Shown: positions 1 to 12,610, counted from the stretch's first letter. The stretch is 64,000 bases of DNA from Achatina immaculata (GCA_009760885.1 CM019703.1:9984959-10048958), one strand, 5' to 3'. Program-made: numbers and translations. Notes: generated from the letters alone by a model not told the origin.

Positions 1-1857
1 ACTTAGTTAAGACATAAGCTCGCATGTTTTAGTCTGGCCATAGAACTTTCTGGGTTGAGGGGTGGCACCAATGCAGACATCCGACAGATGGGAGATTGTT
101 AGAACAAATGGCGATAGCAGAGAGAGAATAGACATAGTAGAAGTGGTGAACAGTATGCGCATATACACCATAGTTAACATATACACATCACATAATTACA
201 ATCACCAGCCAGTGTTCTGTGAAGACTTAGATTCACTCCCCACTCGTAGATTCACTCTCCACTCATACATACAGGGGACACAGCATTATACTAGGGAGAG
301 ATTTTAACTGTTTTCAGTCGCATACATTAGAGGAGGCTCACATAGTTAGAACATGTATAGCCGACAAAAGCCAACTAGATATGATAGGTACACACAGTTT
401 AGTGGACACATAGAGACACACCCAAAGACAAGATAATATGGGAAAATAGCAGCCACAGTAGATCTACCAGACAGAATCTACACGCTTTTAACACGTCATG
501 TAACACAAAGCAGGCATCACACAAAAACCCCGTAGTTTTACGGATCACAAGGCTCTAGTCACTACAGTAAACATGACACACACCAGTATACCTTTCAGAC
601 GATCACCACATTGGACATTTAATAATACGCTTCTTCAGAATCAGTCATCTGTAGAAAGAATGACACAGCTCATTCGCGCACTCACGGATAATATATATCT
701 AAACACAGTAATCAGCAACATTGGGAAAATACCGAAGAGAATAGAAATAAATAAGAGAACAGATGCTCTCAGCCCGGATACATAAAGTCTGAGACAAGAG
801 AAAATACTAGAAGAGGCAGTTTAACAAGATAGACAGTAATTCGCCACATCTACTCACACTACAAGAACCAGTAGATCGTCAGACCGTACAGATTTTCTGG
901 GCTGACTTTTGAAGACTCGCCCCCAAAGCTGTATCTCAAGAAACACCCAGCGGGCTGTACTTGAGAACAAAACATCCAAGGCAGCAGACAAGTTGGGGAG
1001 ATAATGGACGTGGAAGATAGCGAACAAACTGAACAACAAAACATAGTGCAGGCTTTCAGTGGCTATTATCGACGTGCAGACAGACAGACACGTACGGGAC
1101 GAATACTGGCAGTACACTAAATAACTCAGTGACACGGATAGACCTGGGAACTCGACACTCCACTAACTCTGGCAAACTTAACCCAAACCGCCCAACAAAT
1201 GCAAAAAAAAAAAAGACGAGCCACTGAGACCGGATGGTGTCACAGTAGATTTGTAGCAACACTTCTTTCATATCGTGGGCTCTCTTCTTCTACATGTTTT
1301 CACAGATACATTCGACCGCAGAGAACTTCTCGTACATAACACGCATCTTTGAGAACAGTTCAGACAGGATACAGCTAAAAAAAAAAGTACAGACCTGTAT
1401 CTCTGCTAAATGTAGGCCACAAAATCCTCACAAAAGCGTTAACCAGCGAGCTTAAATCTTGTATGCCCAAACTCCTACACGAAGACCATCAGCGTAGACT
1501 AGGAAAGGGAAACATCCATCAACATATGCGTTTTATACGAGACGTCATACACTGCACGCATCAGAAGGATAAAGAGAGGGGGGGGGGGAAAGATGGTCGT
1601 AATAGAAAGTCAGCACCAGAAGCTAATGGAGAATATCGAAGATGGAGATCTGTGAAGATTATTGGTCCACCAACGACCACCGGTCCTGTTACACCTGGGA
1701 ATAATGTGGAAGGCTCTGGTGTGTGTTTGAATGGCATATTTAGGTCAGGGCGTCGTGACTGGAGGGGGATACACCTCTGATGATATGAGGAGTTGTGTTG
1801 CTGCTCCGCTCAGTACAACAGTTTCCTGCCTAGGGACAGTTGTATATAGTCTTTGGT
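1..1857. other. No recognised gene
   Basis: I recognise no exon, RNA gene or mobile element here. Short open frames (for example 62-307 and 573-785 on the + strand) have no family motif and no splice context that I can defend. If the AFF gene that starts to be readable at 11019 continues upstream, this is probably intron, but that is inference. Confidence 0.4.
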
Positions 1858-2492
1858 TTGTGATTGTGGTTATTTGTCTGATTAATTGCACTTCACTGCT
1901 TGTGATTATGGTTACATGTCCGATTAATTGCACTTCACTGCTTGTGATTGTGGTTACTTGTTTGATTAATTGCACTAAACTGCTTGTGAATGTGGTTACT
2001 TGTTTGATTAATTGCACTTCACTGCTTGTGATTATGGTTACATGTCCGATTAATTGCACTAAACTGCTTGTGAATGTGGTTACTTGTCTGATTAATTGCA
2101 CTTCACTGCTTGTGATTATGGTTACATGTCCGATTAATTGCACTTCACTGCTTGTGATTGTGGTTACTTGTTTGATTAATTGCACTAAACTGCTTGTGAA
2201 TGTGGTTACTTGTTTGATTAATTGCACTTCACTGCTTGTGATTGTGGTTACTTGTTTGATTAATTGCACTAAACTGCTTGTGAATGTGGTTACTTGTTTG
2301 ATTAATTGCACTTCACTGCTTGTGAATGTTGTTACTTGTTTGATTAAGTGCACTTCACTGTTTGTGATTGTGGTTACTTGTTTGATTAATTGCACTTCAC
2401 TGCTTGTGAATGTTGTTACTTGTTTGATTAATTACACTTCACTGTTTGTGATTGTGGTTACTTGTTTGATTAATTGCACTTCACTGCCGGTT
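1858..2492. repeat. Minisatellite, 42-bp unit, about 15 copies
   Basis: A tandem array of a 42-bp unit containing TTACTTGTTTGATTAATTGC. Two main variants occur, one with CACTTCACTG followed by TGTGATTATGG or TGTGATTGTGG, the other with CACTAAACTG followed by TGTGAATGTGG, and they alternate in a partly ordered way. Because 42 is divisible by three and the unit lacks stops in one frame of each strand, the array gives a 270-codon frame on + and a 216-codon frame on -. Both are artefacts of the repeat. Confidence 0.95.
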
Positions 2493-2916
2493 ACTTTCAT
2501 TGTCCATCGTTTTCTCTCCAGTGTTTTGTTGATGTTGGCCTAAAGAAAACCGAATCAAAACGCCGTCTGTGTTTGTCTCTTCTGTTCCCTACCAGTGCCA
2601 CGCCCCTGCTGAAACCTCATACTTTTCCCCCAGTTTCGACCATTTTGTTTTAGAGAAGTTTTTTTTTTTAAATGCTACACTGAGTACCAACTGTACAGGC
2701 ATGCTTAAGTTGGCATATGAATCAGCTTTTAATATAACTTATCCCTGTGTCAAACGTTTGTTTGCCTCAGCGCATACTTAGGGTGATATTTCAATTCTTA
2801 TTTCCCCCTTATTTTGTCTCCCCTGGGCGATTGATAACACATTCAGAAACAGTTCATATCTTTAACCGGTCGTCGCTATATTAAAGAAAAAAAAAGTATC
2901 TGACTGGAATATCGAT

Positions 2917-2918
<2 letters not shown>

Positions 2919-2950
<32 letters not shown>
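2919..2950. repeat. (CT)n microsatellite
   Basis: About 16 uninterrupted CT dinucleotides. Confidence 0.95.
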
Positions 2951-2952
<2 letters not shown>

Positions 2953-3300
2953 CTGTCAAAATGATTTCATCTTTTGTTTAGCTGGCTACAGATAACTGCC
3001 TTCTGTGTTTGTGCGTTTCATGTACAAGGTTACCGATCTTCCGCACTTGAACTTGAAGAACGGACATGCTCTGCTGCTGACTTGGAGATGGGGGGGGGGA
3101 GCTCCTTGTACCCCAGGACACTCGCATATGTGCTCGGCCTTTAACTTCAGTGCTGTTCGTGGTGTGTGTTGGGTGATAGTGCTAGTGGCGTATTGACTGA
3201 AAATTATCTCGTTATTTCCCGCAAAGTTCTGACTGTCTGCCACCGCTCTTAGTTATTCTCCTTTCGCATAGTCTTTGGTGGTAGGTGCTTCGGCATTGAA

Positions 3301-3836
3301 TCTATGTTAAGTTCCTAACCCTGAGCTTAGTATGATAACAGTGTTAATTCCTGACCCTGAGCTAAGTACGATAACATTAAGGTTAATTCCTGACCCCGAG
3401 TTCAGTACGATAACAATAAGGTTTATTCCTGACCCTGAGGTCAGTCAATCAATCAATCAAGTGCCATGCCGAATGGCGTAGGCAATCATTTCTCTCCACA
3501 GTGACTTTCTTCCTAGCCACACTGATAGCCCATCCAGTAACTTCTCTCTTTGTCTTCTTCTGTCTCTCTGAGCTCAGTACGATAACAATAAGTTTAATTC
3601 GTGACCCTGAGCTCACTAAGGTAACAGTAAGGTTAATTCCTGACCCTGACCTCAGAACGGCAACAATAAAGTTAATTCCTTACCCTGACATCAGAATGAT
3701 AATAGTAAGGTTAATTCCTGACCCTGACTTCAGAACGGTAACAATAAGGTTAATTCCTTACCCTGACATCAGAATGATAATAGTAAGGTTAATTCCTGAC
3801 CCTGACTTCAGAACGGTAACAATAAGGTTAATTTTT
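3301..3836. repeat. Minisatellite, 39-bp unit, interrupted
   Basis: Degenerate 39-bp units of the type TTAATTCCTGACCCTGA followed by CAG-ACGATAACAATAAGG. The array is split at about 3447-3570 by unrelated sequence that begins with a short TCAA repeat, which suggests an insertion into an existing array. The last units (about 3640-3836) alternate two variants, giving a 78-bp higher-order repeat. Confidence 0.85.
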
Positions 3837-3894
3837 AATTGTGTGTGATATAAAAAAAATCTCGTAAAAAAGATAAGAAAGAGACAATGTACTT

Positions 3895-4130
3895 TCATAG
3901 GACATGCAATGAGAAGAGGTGGCATTGAAATATTATAACAACAATAAAATTAGAGGGAAGAAGATTAAGAGGAAGACTAAGAAAAATAATACTGAACAGT
4001 CTGACGGGATGGTGTGAGAGGAGATCACCAACTGAGCAGATGGCCTGCATGAAGGGTCGTGTATTCTGGAGAAGCATAATAGCCAACGCCAGTCGGCACG
4101 GCACCTGATGACGGTGATGAATATTACCCA
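3895..4130 (+). mobile_element. Non-LTR retrotransposon 3' end fragment
   Basis: This is the C-terminal end of a LINE ORF2-type polyprotein, decayed by a frameshift. It first reads FIGHAMRRGGIE, then in another frame GRRLRGRLRK, followed by LTGWCERRSPTEQ and a final WRSIIANASRHGT before TGA at 4106. The basic R-G-R patch and the WR-IANASRHGT ending are typical of the region downstream of reverse transcriptase in metazoan LINEs. The 5' part of the element is absent, as expected of 5' truncation. Confidence 0.75.
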
Positions 4131-4169
4131 AAAAAATCCTGTCATACTATAGAAGCGGTTAATGATATG

Positions 4170-4315
4170 GACTTAATGCCCCTGTTTTCTTTGACTTGGC
4201 GGCACACTAGATGGTTATGTGGCTGCCTTTCCTTCCACAGTTCTAGAAGGAAACGAGTACGTGAACCACGGACCTGCGTGTGACAGATGAACGCACTAAC
4301 CAATACTCCATGCAG
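4170..4315 (-). mobile_element. Degenerate tRNA-derived SINE
   Basis: Read on the - strand, the order is a tRNA-like head with a B-box-like GGTTCACGTACTC, then GGAAGGAAAGGCAGCCACA and a CATCTAGTGTGCCG stretch. The same order of blocks occurs in the clearer SINE copies at 7381, 27585 and 30655. It is shorter and more diverged than those, so the boundaries are approximate. Confidence 0.5.
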
Positions 4316-4779
4316 GCGTTCATAGAATATATAGAGAGGGTAATATAGAATGTGAACATTGCTGCTTTTGGAATGTATAATTAGAGATGTTTTCTAGTAA
4401 TTGGTGACCTCGTATGATGAACAGTGTTTAGAAGTAAGGAAACAGAAGATTGCAGTAATATGTACAAAATAGAAGGGTGACGCTGAGAACACACGCACTC
4501 GTAAAATACGAGACCAGGAAACAAAATCACAGTCCTTTTCTCGCCTGGCCTTATATGCATGATTGCAATTGTTTCCTGTAAATATTGTAATAGTTTTTGT
4601 TTTCGTTGAATATTTTCTTTCTTCCGACGTTACTCCTCTGGTAAGATGGATGCTGTGTTTACCTTTTGGGTTTATGTTTGGCTGTAATCCGTGTGTTGGC
4701 TTAGTCGTATGATAAGCCTGTGTCTGGCTGTAGGGAGTTCTGCGCCCTTTCTTGCCTGTGGATATACCTCTTCGTTCTT

Positions 4780-4879
4780 TGTGTAAAACAGGAAAAAGTA
4801 GGAGCAGCTTTATTATGTATATAAATATAAGAAAGCTGTTCTATAATAAAGCTGCTCCTATTTTTTCCTGTTTTATACA
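4780..4879. repeat. Inverted repeat with 36-bp arms
   Basis: The left arm (4780-4815) and right arm (4844-4879) are near-perfect inverted copies containing AGGAGCAGCTTTATTA, separated by about 28 bases. The arm motif also occurs, slightly changed, at 36985-37012 beside a hammerhead-like sequence. The inverted pair may therefore be two opposed termini of one Penelope-like element family. The arms can form a long hairpin. Confidence 0.8.
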
Positions 4880-7380
4880 TTCTAGTATCACAGCTTTACT
4901 GCAGTGCTTCGTGTATAGTTATATACTTCTTATACACTAATTATTTCGTTCTTTGTAGTGTAACAGTGGGATGGTGTCCACGATATGACGGCCATGTTCT
5001 ATAGAGCTGGGTCGTGATGTAGAGTCGCTCTCGCAGTTCTCAGTTTCTTCCAGTTACCAACACAGTCAGGAGAACTGCATAACTTTGAGATATAACAACA
5101 AGTTGAAGATGACTGCTTCAGGTTGCAAATTATAAGTTCTGGGAATGTGTTTTAGGGCGTCTCTCGCATTTACAGCACCAGACTCCTGACAGCGTAGTTC
5201 ACGCTTGAGATGAGCTGCCAGGATCGCGTAGAATAAGTAACCGAAGAAATGATCCAGGCTAAAAGTACGAGGCATATTTGTCAGAAAATCAATCCGGCTA
5301 GGACATTCTTCAACCAAGCACCACTATAAGCATTGTACAGACATGTTTTATATATATCTATGTGTGGGTGGGGGGGGGGGGGAATGAATTCCCAGTTGGT
5401 TGTCTCCGATCTTTAAGAGAAATATCAACAGAAAATGGGAAAAAAGGGGGGGGGGGGAGGGAGGAGAGAATAATGAATTTTGATAGGTCGAGATCCGAAC
5501 CCTTATTGCCCGCAGTTGTTTTACAAGAGACATTGAAAGTTCCGCTGTTTAAAAGTTGACGATTTCCAAGCAGGAAAACGCTCATTCACACAAGTGCGAT
5601 GTAGATTATAGCAGTGAGATAACATGTTGCCACGGTACGCGATCCTGAGTTATTGAAATCACATCATCAGAAAAAATAATCCTTTGGAAACTGAAATGTG
5701 TCAGTTCCTTTTGCAGTTAGTTCCAATATACGAGGGCGAATTAAAAAAAAAAAGTAACCGCAAATCAGGGGATATAAATATTGAAAAATACAGGTGCTTC
5801 TAGACTTAAGATGGATATTACGTTCTGGTGAACCTGTGGTAAGGCGAAAAGGCGTTAAAGCATTTAACTTGCGGAACATCATAACGTAGCATACCATAAA
5901 AGTGCTGATAGCGCATACGGTAGCCTGTATATGTGGAGAATCATCTAACACAAAGTCTGTTTTATACTAGAAGTGTTCAGTATTTCATGTAACTTATTGA
6001 TTGCTGTACTGAAGACAGACTGGCTGAATGGGGGTACTCACTGTTAATGTGGAGAGCTGAAAGTACACTGGGTCTGAAGAGTGTTTGAAGCATTGGACTA
6101 AAATGAGTGGCTGGGTGATGATGATGCTGCAGCGATATGGTCTTCAGGTTTGTCTCGGTCTCTTCTGATAAGACTTGAGAATAGGCTGGTAGAAGGCAGT
6201 GGGGCGTTGAATGGTTTAAACAGGCATCAGTGTTCTCTTTCAGGAAGATGTCAAGCTTTCACCGTAAAGTTTGCTTCTTCACTTTATGGTATAGTTTTCT
6301 TCATCAAGTAAGTGCATCGTGTTGAGAGAGAAGAGAAAAGGAAGAGAAAAGAGAGAGGATCAAAATTGTAAATACCGTTTCTACTACATGTGTGTATAGC
6401 TTTGGCAGCATCATAAACTCGAAATACCATAGATCGAACCGTCGTAAGTTGCGGAGCTTCCGTATATTGAAAAGACTCAAAGGCGAGTCAGAAAAGCTTT
6501 TTAAATGTTTTTTTTCAGAGGTTGCATCCCTTGTTTTGCGGTTACATTTTGACTCGCTCCCGTTTTTTGTTTAAACTGTGTTGCATATTTGTTGTCAGAT
6601 GTTTCAGAAACTCAGACATTTCAACAGTGCCTTTATTCCGAAAGTTATCACCCAGTTATCCATCTTATATTATCCTAATTTGGATATCAGAAAACAAAAA
6701 CAAACAACACAAAAAAAGTAAAACAAAGGTAGCTCATGTTGTAGTTACAGCAGGAATCTTAGAGCGTTACATTTTGAAAACCACCTTGTTCATGAAGTTT
6801 GGTTCTTCCCGTTTCTTAGACACGCCAGGGAGCAGTGGTCGTAGATGTATGCAGTATATCAGTATTACACGTTGCAGCTTTTCATAACCGTCACAACTGC
6901 GCGTAATAAACAGCGGGTAATCTTTCCTAAAGTTTGCGCGATCTTCATAAATAATATAAAAATTGGCTGTGTCCGTGCGAGATACAAGAGATAGAATTTG
7001 TTATTGGATGTTTGTGTCGAGTACATCAATTACTGGCACACACAAAAAAAAACAGAAACAAAAAAGTCTCTGTAATCAGTAATGTTTTGGAGTTCATTTG
7101 CAAGTCCGAAAGTGCTCAGTTATATGTGAGCTTTGTTTAGGATTTAGATTCATGCTCATGTCCCGAGAGATATATATCTTTTGTGTTCCACAGCCAGCAG
7201 TGTCACAGATGTTTAAAAGTGTCGTACGGGTCGTCGTCCCATCCCGTCCCCATCCCCCCCCCCCCCAAACCCCAGTATCACTGTGCAATGTGTAGGTTTT
7301 TTCCCCTAAAAATATTTTCTTTTTCGGTGGTGGTGTATTAATTCTTGGCCTTAATTGGTCTCTCTTTAATTGCCACGGAA
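4880..7380. other. No recognised gene
   Basis: AT-rich sequence with short homopolymer runs (a G run near 5370, another near 5440, a C run at 7255). Several frames of 60-130 codons exist on both strands, but none shows a known domain, a consistent splice structure or codon use that I can argue for. Confidence 0.4.
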
Positions 7381-7600
7381 GCCTCTGTGACGAAATGGTT
7401 AATGCACTAGCGTGTCTCTTGGCGAAGGTCGGTGGTTCGAATCCCACAGGAGAGTCCCAGTCGCCCTGCCGTAGAAATGGGTACATGGTTTATCCTGGAG
7501 CAGGGAAGAGAAGGCGGCCAGGCGTGATGTTGACCACGTTATCATCTAGCGTGCAGTTATGTCATGTAAAAAATGTGAGCACTGACATCACACCTCTTTT
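7381..7600 (+). mobile_element. tRNA-derived SINE
   Basis: The head reads as a tRNA-like RNA polymerase III promoter: an A-box-like TGACGAAATGGTTAATGC and a perfect B box GGTTCGAATCCCAC. The body holds GTAGAAATGGGTAC and GGCGGCCAGGCGTGATG, then CATCTAGCG, blocks shared with the - strand copies at 18085, 27585 and 30655. This is the best preserved promoter head of the family in the window. A cloverleaf tRNA gene is excluded because the body does not end in an acceptor stem. Confidence 0.8.
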
Positions 7601-9955
7601 AAGCATCTTTATGGCATTAGAGGACTATTTTTTTTCTGACAGCTCTGTATAAGTCTAATAAAAGCTCCAAAACTCTTATATGTCTAATAACTCTCTATGT
7701 ATAATAAGTCTGTCTGAATCGAATAACTTTCTACAGATAGCATAGCAACTTTAAAATGAAAACGACCTAATATTTTTTTTTAAAATCGAGTTAATTTCTT
7801 CGTGATTGGTACATTTCAGTGGAGTACTTTTGTGATTGGCGTCGTGAGAAAGATTAACAGCGTGGGAGAAAGTTCACAGGGAAAAAAAATCATAGCTCTT
7901 TGTAATGAAAGTATTATTTCAGGTTTATCACAAGTGCGCATGGAACAGAGCCGCAGACGGAACATTCACCAGAAGGAGATCACCAGTGTCATGACTCACA
8001 CAAGATATAGAAGTAATCTGAGCAACATTGGCTTGGTATAGGCAGATTACACGCTCACATATGTTGTGGGCTTGTCACAGACTGTCTAAAACTAAGCGAG
8101 AGGGGTAAACAAGAAACATTCTTTGAACGTGTCGTGAGCAGGGAGCACTTACTGCAGCCCTGACAACCGTTTTATGAACGAAACGAAAGGACGGACGGAT
8201 CAGCGGATGTTCACGGAAGCTCTCTCAGGCGGAGACAACATCCATACCACAAACTGAAAATTCATTTAACAGACCTGTGCGCCTGCAGCAAAGAGGCCCA
8301 GACAGCACATCGGGATCTCTCAGAGAGGCCAGTTACACAACCCACTCAGGCAAAATACTTGTCCAGATCCTAGCCCCGTGCAGGAGAAACTACGGCGATG
8401 CCGAGAACCTGAACGAACTGCCCGCTTCTGTGAGAGAGATTATGTGAGACAGATTATGTGACAGAACCAGTGCCTGTTACAAGGTTTATGGAAGAGGAAA
8501 CTGAAGATGATATTAGGAGAGAGAGGAGCGCAGTGTAGAAGATCTGGTGGCCATAGAGACGGGGGAGGGAAAAGAGGAGGCGACAGCAAGAAAGAGTGAG
8601 TCTGACAGGGGCTTAATGTGATCATTTTCCTGTGAATCATTATGGTGATCAAGTCGGGAAGTTTGAAGGTTCGATACGATTTGAGTAAGTTGGAGTGTTT
8701 ATTAAATGAAGTTTTAAATCTTGAAGACAGGCAAGGAATAAGGTTTGGACTGCAGAGGTGGGAGAAGTCTCCATCTTTGATCAGCTTTCTACCCGAATAG
8801 GAACGTGTTAGCTTTGTCAGATGACCAGCAATAAGTCACTGGCCATAGACGCGTGTACCCACGCCAAAGGGATATCGTATTTTCGGCCACGCAGTGATAG
8901 GGGAGATAACAGAGTTTTCTGTGGTAGTTTTATACCGGTAACACGTTTTGAGCTAATCCTCATTGTATAAGCAGTGAGTACTAGAAATCGAAAAGGAGGA
9001 ACAGTCCTTCACCAGAGATAGAAAAGCCGGATTTCATTTAGTGTCCGGTATTTAGCACTACCAAAGCATGTTACGGAGAATCACGAGAGATTTCTTACGC
9101 AGGGAGTGGATCCAGCTCTAGGGGGGCGGGGCTCTCGGATATCCAGTTTGGCGTGGATGTACAGCCCGGGTCATGCGGGAGTCAAAGGCAGTGAGAAAGC
9201 GGGAGTCAATTCCGGACACCCTAAGAATGGACAAGGAGGAGATTGCCACCTTGGATAGGCTACGTATGGAAGAGGACACAAGGTTGAATGACAACAATCA
9301 CGCCAGGAGGATGATCGAAGTGGGGGAGGAGAGGGGGAGTGGATTTTTTTTTTCTGAAAGAAGTGGCTTAACGCGTGTTACCCACAATGAGTATATGACT
9401 GGCTTCCTCACTGGGTGTTGGAACGGAAAGGGGAGGACATATGGGAATGCTGGGATGCAGGTCGCTGTTTCTTTATTCGCGGTGACACTTTAAGCTGACA
9501 ACCACCACACCTTTAAACAAAAAAACCCCCACATTATTCGAAGAAAAACAAACACAAAACAAACATAATGAACTCAGCAGGTTAGACATGAAACCGCCAG
9601 TTGCGAGTCAGAAATTCAGGTCGGGTATGAGCGACATTTTACCTGTGACATTCTGTTGGTGTGTTTGTTCTTTCTCTTGGTTTACAGGGAACTCTCTGTG
9701 CTGCCATGACATGAAACAGTTATCCTGACATTGTTCTTAAGACAAGGGGGGGGGGTTCAGATTACCAGGCACTGAGGTCAGGCTGGCAGTGAGAGTTTGG
9801 CTGCTCCCTGTTTTATTTGTCTTTATTTTCCCCCGTTATCTTGCTGGGGGTTAGATACAGTTTCTTGACATGATTTTTATTATTATCATCAACTTATTAT
9901 TTTTGTTAACGTGATAATCTGCATGTTATACTCTATCTCTCTCTTTCTCTCTCTG
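7601..9955. other. No recognised gene
   Basis: The stretch 8100-9480 is less AT-rich than its surroundings and contains an open frame at 9173-9493 (+) starting MRESKAVRKRESIPDTLRMD, rich in charged residues. I cannot assign that frame to a family, and it shows no clear start or splice context. It could be a decayed transposon ORF or an unrecognised exon. Confidence 0.35.
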
Positions 9956-10045
9956 AAAGATGGAGTGATGAAGGGCAGAATGTAAGACGGGCCTGCGTGC
10001 CCAATTCTTTACCCTTGAAAAATAAAGATTATTCATTCATTCATT
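9956..10045 (+). repeat. Dispersed repeat with (ATTC)n tail, copy 1
   Basis: The unit starts AGATGGAGTGATGAAGGGCA, contains GCCTGCGTGCCCA, and ends with an AATAAA-like stretch followed by (ATTC)n. The same sequence occurs at 19899-19980, and shorter relatives begin GAAGGGCAGAATATCAT at about 10266 and 13959. The fixed 3' end with a tetranucleotide tail suggests a retroposed element that uses a LINE-type 3' tail. Confidence 0.75.
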
Positions 10046-10261
10046 CTCTTTATCTATACTTCTCTCCCACGCTTTCTCTTTATCTATGCTTCTTTCCCAT
10101 GCTTTCTCTGTGTCTCTTCCCATCCCTCCCCCAAATCTCTCCTGTCCCTCTCTCCCCCTCCCCCTCCCTACCTCTGTAATTTTATTATATCATATTTTAC
10201 TGATGTTTATATTCTATCATAAGTATATTAAAATAATGATTACGTTAAAATGAGATCTGAG

Positions 10262-10318
10262 AAAATGAAGGGCAGAATATCATATGGGTCTGTATGTCAA
10301 GTTATTCAACCATGAAAG
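10262..10318 (+). repeat. Dispersed repeat, partial diverged copy
   Basis: This shares GAAGGGCAGAATATCAT and the following GTCAAGTTATTCAACC block with the repeat at 9956 and 19899, at lower identity. It lacks the (ATTC)n tail and runs instead into a C/T-rich tract (10320-10395). Confidence 0.55.
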
Positions 10319-10689
10319 TTCCTCCTTTCCCTCCCTTCCCTCCTCCCCTCCCTTCCTTCCCTCCCTCCCTCCATCCTTCCTTCCTTCCTTTTCAGCTCCT
10401 CTTTATGTATGTGCTTTGTTATTTCAGCTTGGAAGCAAATGCACTTACTGTTTTTTTTTTAACGTGAGTGAGTACGCGTATATGGCACACCGTCTTTCTT
10501 TTATATCTTTTATATGATATGAATTAATCTGAAATTTGATGAGTCCTCAGTAATGTAAAGTCATGCTGAATCCTAACACTACAACAAGCCATGGAGTAAT
10601 TTTTTTGCTGAAAATTTGTTCAGAATCCTGAAGAAAATTAATTTCACGAGCCATTATTTTATGAATTATATTGGACCATTAAGAAGTTT

Positions 10690-10950
10690 AATATAATGAG
10701 CCATTGTTCTGAACGAATGAAGTCATTGTGCTGGATGAGTGAAGGCCGAATACAGTACAGTATGATTCGTTCTTGTGAACGTATGAAAGGCCGAATATAG
10801 TACTGTATGAGCCATTGTTGTGAACATATGAAAGGCCGATTATAGTACAGTATGAGCCACCGAATATAGTACTGTATGAGCCATTGTTCTGAACGTATGA
10901 AAGGCCGAATATAGTATAATTGTGTCATTGTGCTGGACGAGTGAAGGCTG
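10690..10950. repeat. Minisatellite, about 45-bp unit
   Basis: About five to six imperfect units containing AAAGGCCGAATATAGTACTG followed by TATGAGCCATTGTTCTGAACG. One unit is truncated near 10855. It lies just upstream of the first readable AFF exon. Confidence 0.85.
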
Positions 10951-11018
10951 AATACAATACTTGTTATTGTTGATGTGTATAGTAAGTAAACTGCAAAGAA
11001 TACATGTATATATTTCAG

Positions 11019-11175
11019 CGAGAAGGGCGGCAGTGCAGCTACCAACCCTGTGGGAAAACGACGCGACAGCACAGCCAGTACTTCCAGTAAAGAGAGTCAC
11101 CAGTCCACTTCTTCTAAAAAGAATCGTCGAACCTCTGTCAGCAAAGATAGCAGCAGTAACAACATCGTTGATGAG
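11019..11175 (+). CDS. AFF: AF4/FMR2 family protein, Ser-rich linker exon (exon 1 in window)
   Basis: This is the first exon of the AFF gene that I can read in the window. It follows TATATTTCAG and ends GATGAG before GTATGG. After one base completing an upstream codon it encodes 52 residues including GKRRDSTASTSSKES and NRRTSVSKDSSSNN, a basic, Ser/Thr-rich low-complexity segment. AFF proteins are scaffolds of the super elongation complex (P-TEFb, ELL, ENL/AF9) in the nucleus, and most of their length outside the C-terminal domain is disordered, Ser-rich sequence like this. The assignment rests on exon 3 onwards, since the linker alone is not diagnostic. It ends in phase 0 and joins exon 2 in frame. 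Competing frames through the same bases exist but do not continue across the downstream splice. Confidence 0.7.
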
Positions 11176-11385
11176 GTATGGTGTGGGCTGTTGTACTTGG
11201 ATTTGATGAAAAAAATATTGGTATCCATGGTGATTTTTTTTTTCTAAAAGAGTTGCCAGGATGTATTGAAAGTTCAGCTGATGTTGGATCAGGTGAGTAG
11301 TTTTAAGGCTGTATTTAAAAATAAGAATTCTCCTTTGTTGTTAGATAATATTGGTGCTGGTCAGCGTAGTCCTCAGTGGTTTGTT

Positions 11386-11780
11386 TCGATGATTGGTTTC
11401 TGAAGTGTTTGATTTGAATCAGTGCTTGGTTTCTGAAGTGTTTGATTTGAATCAGTGCTTGGTTTCTGAAGTGTTTGATTTGAGCCAGTGCTTGGTTTCT
11501 GAAGTGTTTGATTTGACTCAGTGCTTGGTTTCTGAAGTGTTTGATTTGACCCAGTTTTGGTTTCTCCAGAGTTTGAGCCAGTACTTGGTTTCTCTAGAGA
11601 ATGATTTGTGCCACTGCCTGGTTTCTCCAGAGTTTGCTTTCCGCCAGTGTGTGATTTTGCCAGTGTGATATGGGTCAGTGCTTGTTTTCTCCAGAGTTTG
11701 ATATGAGTCAGTTCTTGGTTTCTCCAAAGTTTGATATGAGTCAGTTCTTGGTTTCTCCAGAGTATAGCTTGCCTGGCTAC
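11386..11780. repeat. Minisatellite, 33-bp unit
   Basis: Five near-identical 33-bp units (TTGGTTTCTGAAGTGTTTGA then TTTGAATCAGTGC) are followed by diverged units based on GGTTTCTCCAGAGTTTGA. It lies in AFF intron 1 of this window. Confidence 0.9.
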
Positions 11781-12409
11781 TCAGTTTCTACAGAGCATAT
11801 AGGTCCATAACACCACCACCACCCCCCCCCCCCCAACCCCTCTATGTGCTCTATATTAAGCTGGTTACCATCAGTCTGTGAGAGCTATATTCTGTGCCTA
11901 CCCAGCAATCTCTTGTATAAGCGTAGTTTATCTTCTTCTTCTTCGTTCACTTCTACCACCAAAAACCGCACTGTGAACCTACTGAATTCACGCCTGTGGT
12001 CCTCGTTAGGTCCCGTGGTCCCCTGTGTGGTCCAAAATAGACCACTCGAGATCCACGAGAGGACCACAAGGGAGCGTAGTTTATAACTTTAGATGTTTAT
12101 CACCAGAGACTAGTTAACCTTCTGTCTTTCAACACATGAAATTATTATAAAGAAAAAACTGGAACTGCTCGATCTGTTGGGAAAACAGTGTAAGTGCCAC
12201 TTTCAGAAGGAAACATTTCCTATTATAATTTTATAAGGCTTCCTACAACAAGTCTGAGGAGGCTGATGGTAGTGGAGTTGACTCGCCAAGGAGATAGAAG
12301 TAAGACACAAGGATGTAAATCTGTCTGCCAAAATATAACATAGCAAGAAAGAGTATACAGTCAAGCGTACTGGGGATATGGGTCGTATTGCATACATGTA
12401 TGGGATATA

Positions 12410-12610
12410 GAAAGACAAGACTATACATGGTATATAGAAAGGCAAAGCTTTACGTGCTGTAGAAAGGCAGGACTGTATGTGATGTAGAAATGCAAAACTT
12501 TACGGGCTATAGAGAGGCAAGACTAAACGTGATATATAAAGGAAAGAGTAAACGTGATATAAAAAGTCAAGACTTCAGGGGCTACAGATAGGCAAGACTG
12601 TACGTGGCGC
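12410..12610. repeat. Degenerate minisatellite, about 30-bp unit
   Basis: About seven imperfect units of the form TATAGAAAGGCAAGACTGTACGTG, with substitutions and small indels, in AFF intron 1. Confidence 0.75.

Noticed and set aside
1731..2543. Open frames of 270 codons (+) and 216 codons (-) with Ile/Thr/Cys repeats
   Set aside because: These arise from a 42-bp minisatellite divisible by three.
7381..7460. Possible tRNA gene
   Set aside because: The A and B boxes are good, but the sequence continues into the SINE body and does not close an acceptor stem. The same head occurs in other SINE copies.
9173..9493. Charged frame of 106 codons
   Set aside because: The first half looks more protein-like than its surroundings, but I cannot tie it to a family or to the AFF gene by phase or splice sites.
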